Counted from the stretch's first letter, positions 19,264-29,462 are shown. The stretch is 64,000 bases of DNA from Vibrio panuliri (GCF_009938205.1 NZ_AP019654.1:744001-808000); one strand, 5' to 3'. Program-made: numbers and translations. The notes: generated from the letters alone by a model not told the origin.

Positions 19264-19481
19264 GTGAGTTTCCTAAAAGATGGAGAGAAGCGAAGATTAT
19301 AAGCGCATGCAAGGCGGTGGGGTAGGTGCGAAAATCAATGAAGGGGTTTTACTAGGTGAAATATTGACTACTGGTTTGGTAGCTATTAAGTCTTCAATGT
19401 TCATCGAAGTAGTTATAACTATTGGCTTAAACGCCGAACGGTAATCAATACTGATGCAGTAAGACTTTGCAGCTTGGTTAG

Positions 19482-20113
<632 letters not shown>

Positions 20114-20213
20114 ATTGATATTGATTATGAATGTCGGAAAATTTTTGGTCATACGCAACAAAGGTGATAGTCTCGTTGGTGAATAATATATCCATAAAAA
20201 ACATGAGAGTACG

Positions 20214-21710
20214 ATGATGTTAAGTAAGCAGTCTGACACTCGTTATATAGATGCTGCTCCCTATGCTTCAGCACTTATTGAGGGACATCGAGACTTTGGC
20301 TACAGTCTCAAAACTGCTTTGGCTGATATTATAGATAACTCCATTTCGGCGGGGGCTGATCGAGTTCGTCTTGTGGTTGATACTATTTCAAATTCTCCAT
20401 CAGTTGCCATCGCTGACAATGGCAGAGGCATGAGTGAAAGTGAATTATTTGAAGCAATGAGATTAGGTAGTAAAAATCCCACGTTTGACAGGTTGCCTTC
20501 GGAACTCGGGCGCTTTGGCTTAGGTCTAAAAAGTGCAAGTTTTTCTCAGTGTCGTTCACTTACTGTCATAACTAGGCAAGATGGAATTACATCATGTGCT
20601 CGCTGGGATTTAGATCTAGTAGCCGAAACAAATGCATGGACATTAGAGCTGATTGAAGATTATGAAGGTGAGTTAGGCTATGACTTGCTCGATGAGATTG
20701 GAACGGTTGTTATTTGGAAAAAATTAGATCGATTAGTCGGCGAAATTGATACACCAGGGAAAAAAACTGAGTATATGAATGCAGAGTTCTCTCTCGCTGA
20801 GAGACATTTAAGGCTTACTTTTCATCGATTTTTAGAAGCTCCTAAGTCGCAGTTTCAAATAAGTATCAATAATCGACAATTAACCCCGTTGGACCCAATG
20901 GCTTCTTTTCATCCATCGACTCAGAAGGATCCGGACGATAACATTCGTTTATCTAATGGCCATGTTCGTATACGCAGTTATACCATTCCGCACTACAAAA
21001 AAATGAGTCAACATGAATGGGACGAGCTTGGTGGACCAGAAGGCCACCTAAAATCCCAAGGACTATATATCTATAGAGAAAATAGATTAATTATTGCAGG
21101 TAGCTGGCTGGGGCTTGCTAAGCAAACTGAACTAACAAAATTGAGTAGAATAGCCATCGACATACCTAACACGATGGATGCGCAATGGAAAATTGATGTA
21201 AAGAAATCTTCGGCGCAGCTTCCTCAACCGGTTCGAGAGCGACTCAAGCGAATCATAGAGCGTTTCGTTGGGTCCTCTAAAAGAACATATCGAAGTCGGG
21301 GGAAAAGGCTAGTTGAAGGCACGATGCATCCTATTTGGAATCGAGTCCAAGTTGAGGGTCGAATACACTTCAAACCCAATTCAGAACATCCAGTATTTCA
21401 ATCTTATTCAAATTGTTTACCTCATGAATTGAAAGAAGGGTTTGAACGCTGTATTAGGTTACTTGGTGCTGGCTTACCTATTGATGCGCTTCATGCCGAA
21501 CTGGTAGGTAACGCGGAGTCAATTGTTGCAATGCAGACTTCTGAATCCGATTTGAATCAAGTTGTGGTTGACCTTACTGATGCACTGCTTGTTAGCAATG
21601 TTACTCCGGATAGAATCAAAGATGTTCTTCAAAATTATCCATTATTGCAATCAAACTGGGAACTTTCAGAACGACTAGTTGCAAATTATCTCAAGGAAAA
21701 AGGCTTATGA
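20214..21710 (+). CDS. GHKL (HATPase_c_3, MORC/MutL-like) ATPase of a restriction-like cassette
   Basis: The 498-residue protein has a GHKL ATP-binding fold at its N-terminus: N-box ADIIDNSISAGAD (38-49), G1 DNGRGM (69-73), and G2 GRFGLGLKSAS (99-109). The N-box has Asp where MutL has its catalytic Glu, as I recall for this subfamily. The rest (about 200-498) is unfamiliar and contains a basic patch near 340-370. In comparative genomics such MORC-like ATPases occur with Z1, DUF4420, AIPR and methyltransferase genes. They are thought to be ATP-driven clamps that activate a nuclease. It leads the operon and its stop overlaps the Z1 gene by ATGA. Ribosome site GAGAG suits ATG 20214 or 20217. Codons are more A+T-rich than in flanking core genes. 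Confidence 0.85.
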   Translation: MMLSKQSDTRYIDAAPYASALIEGHRDFGYSLKTALADIIDNSISAGADRVRLVVDTISNSPSVAIADNGRGMSESELFEAMRLGSKNPTFDRLPSELGRFGLGLKSASFSQCRSLTVITRQDGITSCARWDLDLVAETNAWTLELIEDYEGELGYDLLDEIGTVVIWKKLDRLVGEIDTPGKKTEYMNAEFSLAERHLRLTFHRFLEAPKSQFQISINNRQLTPLDPMASFHPSTQKDPDDNIRLSNGHVRIRSYTIPHYKKMSQHEWDELGGPEGHLKSQGLYIYRENRLIIAGSWLGLAKQTELTKLSRIAIDIPNTMDAQWKIDVKKSSAQLPQPVRERLKRIIERFVGSSKRTYRSRGKRLVEGTMHPIWNRVQVEGRIHFKPNSEHPVFQSYSNCLPHELKEGFERCIRLLGAGLPIDALHAELVGNAESIVAMQTSESDLNQVVVDLTDALLVSNVTPDRIKDVLQNYPLLQSNWELSERLVANYLKEKGL

Positions 21711-24412
21711 GCAGCAGGCAGCAAGTATTAGATATGGTAGAAGCAGGACTATACAGTCAACCTCGTAAATCAGAGGATGAGCTGAGAAGTTTGGTTAAGA
21801 ATATTGCTAAAGTAGTAGATAGTAATTTAGATGACACAGTGATCGAGGAAATAGCTCGTGAGATTGAGTCAAAACAAGGGATAAAAGTTGGCCTCGGTGC
21901 AATAGTTGATAATGTCAAGTTTAAGCCTTGGTTAGACGATGCAAAATCAGAAATAGACCCCTTCTACTGGAAAAGATATGAGAAACTCCTGCTAAATAAT
22001 GGATTGCCTAGAGATGTTATTACAGGTACGGATATTGTTACAGACAAGATACTTGGCCGATTAGGGAACCCCCAAGAATATTCCTCATGGGATCGTAGAG
22101 GTATGGTTGTTGGTCACGTACAAAGTGGCAAAACACTGAATTATACAAGTTTGATCTGCAAGGCGGCTGATGCAGGATATCGCCTAATAATCGTTGTAGC
22201 AGGTATACATAATAACCTTCGTAATCAAACTCAAATTCGAATCGATGAAGGATTCATAGGTCGGGATACTGGAAAAAACTCTGATAAGAAAGCTGGAAAT
22301 GCTAAGCATGTTATCGGTGTTGGACATTTTGATTCGAATAGAACTCCTGTTAGTCTGACGAATACGTCCAGAGACTTTAATAAACCTACCGCATCAACAA
22401 ATACCAGTGAAATAGACTCGTATAGAGTGCCAGTCGTTTTAGTTATTAAAAAGAATCACCGAACGCTTGAAAATCTTCTTGAGTGGCTTAAGGACAACAG
22501 CGCTCGTGGTGATAAAGAAATGATCGACCAGCCAATGCTACTCATCGATGATGAGGCTGATAACGCATCAATCAACACTAAATACAGTGATAAATTGGTA
22601 ACCAAGATAAATGGGCAAATACGCGACCTCTTAAAAATGTTTCATCGTAGTTGCTACGTGGGTTATACAGCGACTCCGTTTGCGAATATTTTCATTGATC
22701 CGGATGAGAACCACGATGTACACAAAGAGGACCTATTCCCTAAAGATTTCATTATCGGTCTCGATGCCCCAACTAACTACTTTGGTCCAAAGAAAATCTT
22801 TATCGATGGCCTGCCTGATGACAAAGAGCCAGTTTGGTTAAGAAGTATTTCGGATAATGAAGACCTTCTACCGATAAAGCATAAGATTGGTCATGAGGTC
22901 TATCAGTTACCCGACTCGCTGATGTTTGCTTTGCGTACTTTTCTATTATCGCGAGCCATTAGAAATTTAAGAGGTCAATCAAGCTCACATTGTTCAATGC
23001 TGGTTAATGCTAGTCGATTCACTCGAATACAAAGTCAGTTAAAAAATCGATTGCATGAGGCGCTAGAAAGAATTCAAAACTCTTTGAGATTAAACTCATC
23101 TTTAACCACGGCGTTGAAGGACCCAGAAATCAAAGCTTTGTTTGAAGTCTGGGAAGCAGAGTATCAAGACATTGAGTTTGAGTGGAGTGAGATACAAAAA
23201 ACTATTTTTGATGCAATTGCTTCCGCCAAAGTTGTAGAAGTTAACAGTAGAGCAAATGAGCTAGATTACTCGAATTCAGGTGATAGAGGACAAACTGTCA
23301 TTGCTGTCGGTGGTTTCTCTCTCTCGCGAGGGTTGACTCTAGAGGGGCTTACAGTTACTTGGTTCCTGCGCAATACCATGATGTACGATACCTTAATGCA
23401 AATGGGACGATGGTTTGGCTATCGAAATGGATATGAAGATCTGTGTCGAATTTGGATGCCCGATGATGCTATAGATTGGTACGCCTTTATCGCCAACGCA
23501 GCTGAAGAGCTTCATGATGAACTCAAAGCAATGGATCAGGCTAAAGCGGCTCCTGAAGATTTCGGGCTTGCAGTCCGCAGTCACCCTGCATCATTGTTGG
23601 TTACCGCAAAAAATAAGATGGGATCAGGCCTCGAAGTTACTACTTTTGTTGGTCTTTCAAATAGATTTATAGAAACCGCCAAGGTAAGTGTCGATTCTAC
23701 AAAGTTAGATTCGAATTTAGCCATAGCTAAAAAGCTTGTTTCTAATTTGAAAAAAGCCACTTTCACGATTGAAGATACTCAATGGGGGTTATTGCTTCGT
23801 GATGTGCCAATCCAATATATCGATGAGTTCCTAGCGGGTTGGAGCAATACACCTGAGAGTGTGATTACTGAAACTGGGCCAGTAAGAAGCTATCTCAGCG
23901 CACGAAAAGAAGATGAGTTGGCTCTATGGGACTTGCTAATCCCAAGTCTACAAAAAGGAGATGAAGACAATACGCTAGGGGTTAGTATCATTCCTACAAA
24001 CCGTTCTATTAATCTAGATGATCTAGCAGATGGGTATATGTCCTTTAGTGGTAAAAAAATGAGGGTTGCATCTAGAGGTATCGAAAAAGCGGGTGTTGAG
24101 CCAAGTAAGGCGAAAGTTGCTGAAAACTCTTATGATAAGAATGGTAACTACCCAGACTCAATTTATCGGCAAGTACGAGATAAACCATTATTTATTCTGC
24201 ATTTTGTTAAACCAAAAGCACCAAAAAGCAAAGAAGGTGATAGTAGAGTGGCTTTGATTCCGAGTTACCCTGTCGTTGCCTGGGGGATCAGCCTTCCAGT
24301 TTCAAAAAAAGCATCGGAGAAAGTTGCTTATATCGTTAACACACAACGTTACAAAGAACTCTACGGTGAAGATGATATCGATGAGGAATATGAGGCTGAA
24401 TTGAATGGATAA
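21707..24412 (+). CDS. Z1 domain protein, superfamily II helicase-like ATPase
   Basis: The 901-residue protein is a P-loop ATPase of helicase superfamily II type: Walker A GHVQSGKT (136-143), Walker B DDEAD (281-285), motif YTATPFAN (320-327), and a C-terminal motif MGRWFGYR (about 565-572). The central part matches the Z1 domain (PF10593), named from such restriction-like operons. It probably translocates on or remodels phage DNA together with the GHKL ATPase and nuclease. The ATGA overlap with the gene before and the 8-nt overlap with the gene after imply one transcript and a fixed stoichiometry. The full length and intact motifs suggest it is active. Confidence 0.88.
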   Translation: MSSRQQVLDMVEAGLYSQPRKSEDELRSLVKNIAKVVDSNLDDTVIEEIAREIESKQGIKVGLGAIVDNVKFKPWLDDAKSEIDPFYWKRYEKLLLNNGLPRDVITGTDIVTDKILGRLGNPQEYSSWDRRGMVVGHVQSGKTLNYTSLICKAADAGYRLIIVVAGIHNNLRNQTQIRIDEGFIGRDTGKNSDKKAGNAKHVIGVGHFDSNRTPVSLTNTSRDFNKPTASTNTSEIDSYRVPVVLVIKKNHRTLENLLEWLKDNSARGDKEMIDQPMLLIDDEADNASINTKYSDKLVTKINGQIRDLLKMFHRSCYVGYTATPFANIFIDPDENHDVHKEDLFPKDFIIGLDAPTNYFGPKKIFIDGLPDDKEPVWLRSISDNEDLLPIKHKIGHEVYQLPDSLMFALRTFLLSRAIRNLRGQSSSHCSMLVNASRFTRIQSQLKNRLHEALERIQNSLRLNSSLTTALKDPEIKALFEVWEAEYQDIEFEWSEIQKTIFDAIASAKVVEVNSRANELDYSNSGDRGQTVIAVGGFSLSRGLTLEGLTVTWFLRNTMMYDTLMQMGRWFGYRNGYEDLCRIWMPDDAIDWYAFIANAAEELHDELKAMDQAKAAPEDFGLAVRSHPASLLVTAKNKMGSGLEVTTFVGLSNRFIETAKVSVDSTKLDSNLAIAKKLVSNLKKATFTIEDTQWGLLLRDVPIQYIDEFLAGWSNTPESVITETGPVRSYLSARKEDELALWDLLIPSLQKGDEDNTLGVSIIPTNRSINLDDLADGYMSFSGKKMRVASRGIEKAGVEPSKAKVAENSYDKNGNYPDSIYRQVRDKPLFILHFVKPKAPKSKEGDSRVALIPSYPVVAWGISLPVSKKASEKVAYIVNTQRYKELYGEDDIDEEYEAELNG

Positions 24413-25355
24413 TTCACCATGGAAGGAGCTAGATCTCAGCAATGCAAGAAGAGTTAACCATAACGGCCAGTATGATTTTTTTTGGGTTGTTGTAGAGGAC
24501 AATCAGCCAGCGCTTATGCTTAGATTGCCAATTGAGCCAATTAGTAAGCCCAAGCTTCCTGAACTCAAAAATCTCATTGCCAACTTCAGGATAATATCTG
24601 GTCGATGGGCATTTGTTCTTGCCCTTAAAGAAAATAGCCAAGCGGAGCTTTTTGAAACTCTCTGCAGAGATGTCGTTGAGTCAGGTGAGAAGGCTTCCGA
24701 CCTAGATGAAGCCCTTTCTAGGGCGATACAGCGGACTAAAAGGTGGCATTATCTTTTACGTTCAGGACGCTCAGAAGGTCTCACTATTGAAGAGCAACGT
24801 GGTTTAATAGGTGAATTAGCCTTTCTCCGAGAGCTCGCGACCAGTTTTGGTTCTGAAGTGGCAATTGAAGCATGGAAGGGACCTTCTGGGGCTCCAAAAG
24901 ACTTTGAGTTAATTGGATGCTGTATTGAAGTTAAAACGCGAAGAACTGCAGCAACACCTTCAATTTTTATTTCATCAGCAGACCAGCTAGCTGTCTGTGA
25001 TGGTGGGCGTTTATTTCTTAGTGTTACTAATGTCGAATCTGCAATTGTACCAGAAGGTATGACACTGCATGACCATGTAGCGTTAACCGAGGCTTTATTT
25101 CAGGAAGATTGTAGTACCTATACGAAGTGGGAAGATGCAATCTACTCAACAGGTTATGACCCATTAAATACGTACGATGATCGCCGTTGGCTGATAAGGT
25201 CCACCACTCATTATGAAGTAGTTGAAGGTTTTCCTCGTGTTAATTGCCCACTACCACAAGGCGTGCAGAACGTAAGATATTCTATTTCTTTAGATGCCTG
25301 TGAGCCTTTTAAAATAAATGACAATACCGTTAATTACCTCCAAGAGTTTATATAG
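24405..25355 (+). CDS. PD-(D/E)XK nuclease-like protein (DUF4420)
   Basis: The 316-residue protein matches the PD-(D/E)XK-motif DUF4420 family (PF14390). Acidic and lysine residues of a restriction-enzyme-like site are visible: Asp in GAPKDFELIG (about 166), then E-V-K in CCIEVKTRR (about 176-178). The conserved EEQRGLIGELAFLREL helix precedes them. This is the likely DNA-cutting subunit of the cassette. It overlaps the Z1 gene by 8 nt and stops 2 bp before the AIPR gene. Confidence 0.83.
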   Translation: MDNSPWKELDLSNARRVNHNGQYDFFWVVVEDNQPALMLRLPIEPISKPKLPELKNLIANFRIISGRWAFVLALKENSQAELFETLCRDVVESGEKASDLDEALSRAIQRTKRWHYLLRSGRSEGLTIEEQRGLIGELAFLRELATSFGSEVAIEAWKGPSGAPKDFELIGCCIEVKTRRTAATPSIFISSADQLAVCDGGRLFLSVTNVESAIVPEGMTLHDHVALTEALFQEDCSTYTKWEDAIYSTGYDPLNTYDDRRWLIRSTTHYEVVEGFPRVNCPLPQGVQNVRYSISLDACEPFKINDNTVNYLQEFI

Positions 25356-25357
25356 AC

Positions 25358-27424
25358 ATGACAGAGCTTGAAGATTTCAACGTTCAGTTTATCGCTGATG
25401 TACAAGGTGATGCTGATGCCTTGGGGCTGGTAACGGTAGAGGCATTCTTTGAAAAGGTTGGTGACTTATTGACTGAGTCAGGCGAAGTAGAAAGCGCCAA
25501 TCGAGCTTTTTATGAAGGTTTATACTCTCGTGGGCCAGCGCAAATTGATGGATACGGTGGTGATCCAAGGGAAAATGAAGGCATATTGAGCCTTATACTG
25601 TGTGATTTTACTTTAGATAAAGGTATTCGCCTTTTACACAAGGAGCATATTCAACGTTTATCGCAAAAACTTTTTAGGTTTCTGAATGCCAGTCTTGATG
25701 ATCGGTTCCGGGAAATGCTGGAAGAAACTAGCCCTGGATTTGGTGTGGCTGATTTGATCAAAGCAACTTGGAGTAGCGTTGAAAAAGTTAAATTGATTAT
25801 AGCGACCAATGGAGATTATAGAGCTAGAACAGATGCTACTAGCCTTGGTGTTATTGATGAAAGACCAATTACATTGAGCATCTGGGATATCAAACGTCTG
25901 CGGCGCTTTATGGAGCAAGGACTTGTCAGGGCTGATTCAGTTATCAACTTTAAAGACGACTTTGGAGGTGGTATTCCGATATTGAAAGCATCTGGTGGAA
26001 GTAATGCTCTAGAGAGTTATTTAGCCGTTATCCCGGGAAAGCAGCTTGCTGAAATTTATGACAAATGGGGGCCAAGACTACTTGAGTCTAACGTAAGAAG
26101 CTTTCTGCAGGCTCGGGGTAAAGTGAATAAGGGTATCCGTGACACCATTCGGGATGAGCCTCATATGTTTTTCCCTTATAACAATGGGTTAAGCGCTACG
26201 GCTGATAGTCTAGAAGTAGATAAGACAAGCTCAGGTTATGAATTGATTAGTGTGAACAACCTTCAAATAGTGAATGGTGGTCAAACTACGGCGTCGCTAT
26301 TTGCGGCCAGTAAGATGCATAAAGAACAAATACAGCAAGTATTTGTGCAAATGAAATTAACTATAACCCCAAAAGAATGCGCTGAAGAGGTTGTTCCTAG
26401 AATTTCTGAATATGCCAATAGTCAGAATAAGGTAAATGCAGCGGATTTCTTTGCTAATCATCCATTTCATATACGTATTGAGGAATTATCTCGACGCATT
26501 TTAGCTCCATCAGGCACAGATAGTTATCGAGAAACGAAGTGGTTCTATGAACGAGCTAGAGGTCAATTCGCAGACGAAAGAAGCCGAAGAACGCAAACGG
26601 AGCGTAAGAAGTTCGATGCTGAATATCCTCGGGGGCAGTTTTTTGTAAAAACAGAACTTGCGAAATATGAAAACACTTGGGCATGCTTACCGCATATTGT
26701 GAGCCTAGGTGCACAAAAGAATTTTTCAGAGTTTGCGAAAGCAATAGGTAAAAACTGGGGCGCAGAGGGAACTGCTTTTAATGATATTTGGTTTAAAAGA
26801 TTGATAGCTAAAGCGATCATATTCAGAACAACAGAAAAGCTCGTGTCAAATGCCGAATGGTATGAAGGAGGCTATCGAGCCAATATTGTCACATATTCAA
26901 TTGCAAAACTTGTTAATGATGCCAAGAGTTTAGGCATGGTCATAGATCTTGACCTCATATGGAAAATACAATCGGTTCCAGAAGATTTAAAGGCTTCCAT
27001 TCTTTTGTCTGGTGAGCTAGCACAGAAGGTTATAACAACGCCACCTGAGGGCATTAAAAACTATAGTGAATGGGCAAAGAAACCCCTTTGTTGGCAAAGG
27101 CTTGTTGAAAGTAAATTGCCGCTGAGTAACTCGTTTAAGAGAGTCATAATATCTTCTGAATTAGCTGATGAAAATGTTCGGGAAGCAAAGGCTGAAAATG
27201 CCTTAGATAACTCAATTAATGTTGAAGTTGAGGTGTATAACCTAGGCGCTAAGTTTTGGGAGAGTGCTAAGAATTGGGCAAAAGAGCGTGGTATGCTGAC
27301 TCCTAGAGAAAATAGCATTATTGAAATTTGCTCGGCTATCCCCAGAAAAATGCCATCGTCGAAACAATGTGAAATTGCATTTGAAGCGCTTAAGAAGCTG
27401 CAGGCAGAAGGTTTTCACGTATAA
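25358..27424 (+). CDS. AIPR family protein (abortive infection phage resistance)
   Basis: The 688-residue protein carries the AIPR domain (PF10592), recognised by FFPYNNGLSATAD and NNLQIVNGGQTTASLF (about 265-315). AIPR proteins include abortive-infection factors and are recurrent partners of Z1/DUF4420/GHKL ATPase genes. A biochemical role is not established; nuclease activity has been suggested from the fold. It is the last of the four coupled genes. The 132 bp to the methyltransferase gene contain a hairpin and a separate promoter. Confidence 0.85.
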   Translation: MTELEDFNVQFIADVQGDADALGLVTVEAFFEKVGDLLTESGEVESANRAFYEGLYSRGPAQIDGYGGDPRENEGILSLILCDFTLDKGIRLLHKEHIQRLSQKLFRFLNASLDDRFREMLEETSPGFGVADLIKATWSSVEKVKLIIATNGDYRARTDATSLGVIDERPITLSIWDIKRLRRFMEQGLVRADSVINFKDDFGGGIPILKASGGSNALESYLAVIPGKQLAEIYDKWGPRLLESNVRSFLQARGKVNKGIRDTIRDEPHMFFPYNNGLSATADSLEVDKTSSGYELISVNNLQIVNGGQTTASLFAASKMHKEQIQQVFVQMKLTITPKECAEEVVPRISEYANSQNKVNAADFFANHPFHIRIEELSRRILAPSGTDSYRETKWFYERARGQFADERSRRTQTERKKFDAEYPRGQFFVKTELAKYENTWACLPHIVSLGAQKNFSEFAKAIGKNWGAEGTAFNDIWFKRLIAKAIIFRTTEKLVSNAEWYEGGYRANIVTYSIAKLVNDAKSLGMVIDLDLIWKIQSVPEDLKASILLSGELAQKVITTPPEGIKNYSEWAKKPLCWQRLVESKLPLSNSFKRVIISSELADENVREAKAENALDNSINVEVEVYNLGAKFWESAKNWAKERGMLTPRENSIIEICSAIPRKMPSSKQCEIAFEALKKLQAEGFHV

Positions 27425-27496
27425 CAAGTTTCCATCAGCAGTCATCAAATTTGAGTGAGTGCATAGAACATAAATCTGTTTTTCTAAAGTAATCTG

Positions 27497-27524
27497 TTGC
27501 CCGTTAATTTTAGCCTGGTATGAT
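27497..27524 (+). promoter_or_regulatory. Predicted sigma-70 promoter of the methyltransferase gene
   Basis: The -35 is TTGCCC (27497-27502), the spacer 16 bp, and the -10 TATGAT (27519-27524, 5/6). It would start transcription about 27 bp before the methyltransferase ATG, independent of the upstream cassette. Confidence 0.55.
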
Positions 27525-27540
27525 TGCCAGGCATTTTTAT
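27513..27540 (+). terminator. Terminator-like hairpin after the AIPR gene
   Basis: GCCTGG (27513-27518) pairs with CCAGGC (27527-27532), followed by ATTTTTATT. It could end the four-gene transcript. It overlaps the predicted -10 of the methyltransferase promoter, so the two functions may interfere. Confidence 0.6.
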
Positions 27541-27556
27541 TGGTGGTAATAGTTAA

Positions 27557-29101
27557 ATGATGGCAGGTGAAATTCTTGTAATTGATCTCTTTGCTGGGCC
27601 CGGCGGGTTAGGAGAGGGGATATCTTCAGTCGCAGACGAGAGTGGAAACTCTCCATTCAAAATCGGTATATCTGTAGAAAAAGAGCCATCTGCGCATAAA
27701 ACATTAACAACGCGAGCTTTCTATCGCAGAATAAAAGCTCTGGATGGTGGTTTAGATAGCTACTTCAGGTACGTTCGCGGGGAGCTAACCCGTGAAGAAT
27801 TATTCTGTTTGTATCCAGAACATGCTCAAGAGGCAAGTAACGAAACATTAGAACAGCCTAGAGCGCTTGGTGACGATAATGAACTAATTCACGACCGCAT
27901 TCGAGAACTATTGGCAACTCATATAGGGCCCAAGGTTGTCATTGGTGGACCTCCTTGCCAAGCCTATTCGCTAGCTGGTCGCTCTCGCAATGCGGGAAAT
28001 AAGGATTATAAGGCTGAAGACGACCATCGAAATTTCCTATACAAGGAATACCTTAAAGTGCTTTCCATTGCGCAGCCAGATGTGTTTGTGATGGAAAATG
28101 TACGCGGTATTTTATCTGCCAAAATTAACGGTAAGGTTATGTTTCCTCAAATATTGGAAGATCTGAGGAACCCTAGCAAGGTAACGAGCTCGCGCGATGT
28201 AACCCAATATAGAGTTTTTTCGCTTGTTGTAGAGGCTAAAAATCCAAAGGATCCAAAATATGATGACTCCTCTGATTTTCTTATTCGTTCTGAGCAATAT
28301 GGAGTGCCCCAAGCTCGTCATAGAGTAATTCTGTTGGGTGTCCGTCAAGATATAAACCGTATACCAGCAACTATTGCTCCAATTGCAGAAACCGTCACTG
28401 TTCAACAAGTACTATCAGATTTACCTCCTCTCAGAAGTGGCTTTTCTAAGCAGAAAGATGTTCAGAAGGACTGGGAGAAGCAAATTCGATTAAACGCTAA
28501 AAAGCTAAAGCGTATATTGGCAACAAAATTTGATAGAGAAGTTGTGGATAATTTAGATCTAGAGCCTTTGCTTGGGCTTGAGCGCCAAAGCTGTCTATTT
28601 ATGGAAAAAGAGCACAACATCCCGCCACATTTAGAAAGCTGGTATTTATATAACCATCCCGGCTGTGTGCTAAACCATGCAACTCGCGGACATATGACAT
28701 CTGATTTACTTCGTTATGCCTTCAGTGCTGCGTTTACAAAGTTAAGTGGTGGCATTTCTCCTAAAGCGAGAGATTTCCCTGCAGAACTTGCACCTGAGCA
28801 CGAAAACTGGGATAGCGGTTCACATGCGGATCGTTTTCGTACCCAAGCCGCAAATAAATGTGCAACGACAGTGACTAGCCATATATCTAAAGATGGTCAC
28901 TACTTCATTCATTATGACCCACAGCAATGTAGAAGCTTGACTGTTAGAGAAGCTGCTCGTTTACAAACTTTTCCAGATAACTATTTGTTCGAAGGTAATA
29001 GAACACAGCAATATGTTCAGGTAGGAAATGCTGTCCCACCATATTTAGCAAATCAGATAGGTAAGATAGTGTTAGGTATATTGGACGTAGATCAAGTCTG
29101 A
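27557..29101 (+). CDS. DNA (cytosine-5-)-methyltransferase
   Basis: The 514-residue C5 methyltransferase has every core motif: I FAGPGG (12-17), IV GGPPCQ (130-135, catalytic Cys134), VI MENVRG (about 178-183), VIII QARHR (about 251-255), IX VREAARLQTFP, and X VGNAVPP. The target-recognition region lies between VIII and IX (about 270-450) and is long. It should methylate cytosine at a specific site to protect self DNA from the adjacent GHKL/Z1/DUF4420/AIPR machinery. Its own promoter would let methylation be set up before restriction. Recognition sequence unknown. Confidence 0.92.
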   Translation: MMAGEILVIDLFAGPGGLGEGISSVADESGNSPFKIGISVEKEPSAHKTLTTRAFYRRIKALDGGLDSYFRYVRGELTREELFCLYPEHAQEASNETLEQPRALGDDNELIHDRIRELLATHIGPKVVIGGPPCQAYSLAGRSRNAGNKDYKAEDDHRNFLYKEYLKVLSIAQPDVFVMENVRGILSAKINGKVMFPQILEDLRNPSKVTSSRDVTQYRVFSLVVEAKNPKDPKYDDSSDFLIRSEQYGVPQARHRVILLGVRQDINRIPATIAPIAETVTVQQVLSDLPPLRSGFSKQKDVQKDWEKQIRLNAKKLKRILATKFDREVVDNLDLEPLLGLERQSCLFMEKEHNIPPHLESWYLYNHPGCVLNHATRGHMTSDLLRYAFSAAFTKLSGGISPKARDFPAELAPEHENWDSGSHADRFRTQAANKCATTVTSHISKDGHYFIHYDPQQCRSLTVREAARLQTFPDNYLFEGNRTQQYVQVGNAVPPYLANQIGKIVLGILDVDQV

Positions 29102-29226
29102 ATTTGTACTAAATATATATCGGAATTGTTTTATTGTAGAGAAGGTGACGAGTAGCTAAGAAACCTGCTATAGCTTTTTTGATTGACGCTGGTTTTCTTT
29201 TAGTAAATATCTACCAACGGTTATAG

Positions 29227-29309
29227 TGTAGTTTTAAGCTAAATTTTTATTCTGTTCATACAGAAAACCACGATTTTATCCGTGGATGAATGCCAATTCT
29301 AAAACTACA
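29227..29309. other. Cruciform-like structured noncoding element
   Basis: TGTAGTTTTA (29227-29236) and TAAAACTACA (29300-29309) form a perfect 10-bp outer stem. Inside are two hairpins, TTCTG/CAGAA (29250-29265) and CCACG/CGTGG (29268-29285). No gene is present. It may be a structured RNA, a recombination site, or ends of a lost small transposon. The strand is undetermined. Confidence 0.5.
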
Positions 29310-29362
29310 GCGTTAGCTGTTTGTAATTTTGGTCAGCGCTTTAGCGTTGTAACCAGTAAGTA

Positions 29363-29380
29363 CCCCGGGCATGCCCGGGG
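29363..29380. repeat. 18-bp perfect GC palindrome
   Basis: CCCCGGGCATGCCCGGGG is a perfect palindrome in otherwise A+T-rich island DNA, loosely extended by AAGTA and TACTT. No T run follows, so it is not an ordinary terminator. Confidence 0.75.
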
Positions 29381-29400
29381 GTATCTACTTCCACGTGCTA

Positions 29401-29427
29401 AGGAGTTTTTAAGTACAAAAAACTCCT
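29401..29427. terminator. Hairpin downstream of the integrase gene
   Basis: AGGAGTTTTT (29401-29410) pairs with AAAAACTCCT (29418-29427). It lies 36 bp past the integrase stop. The A/T-rich inner stem is unusual and no T run follows on the minus strand, so termination is only likely. Confidence 0.5.
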
Positions 29428-29462
29428 GTCTCCTATTATAGTGAGTTGGTGGAATCTATGTG

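Noticed and set aside
29102..29462. Integron attC site or retron RNA
   Set aside because: The hairpins suggested these, but no attC core-site pair and no reverse transcriptase or integron integrase gene are present.
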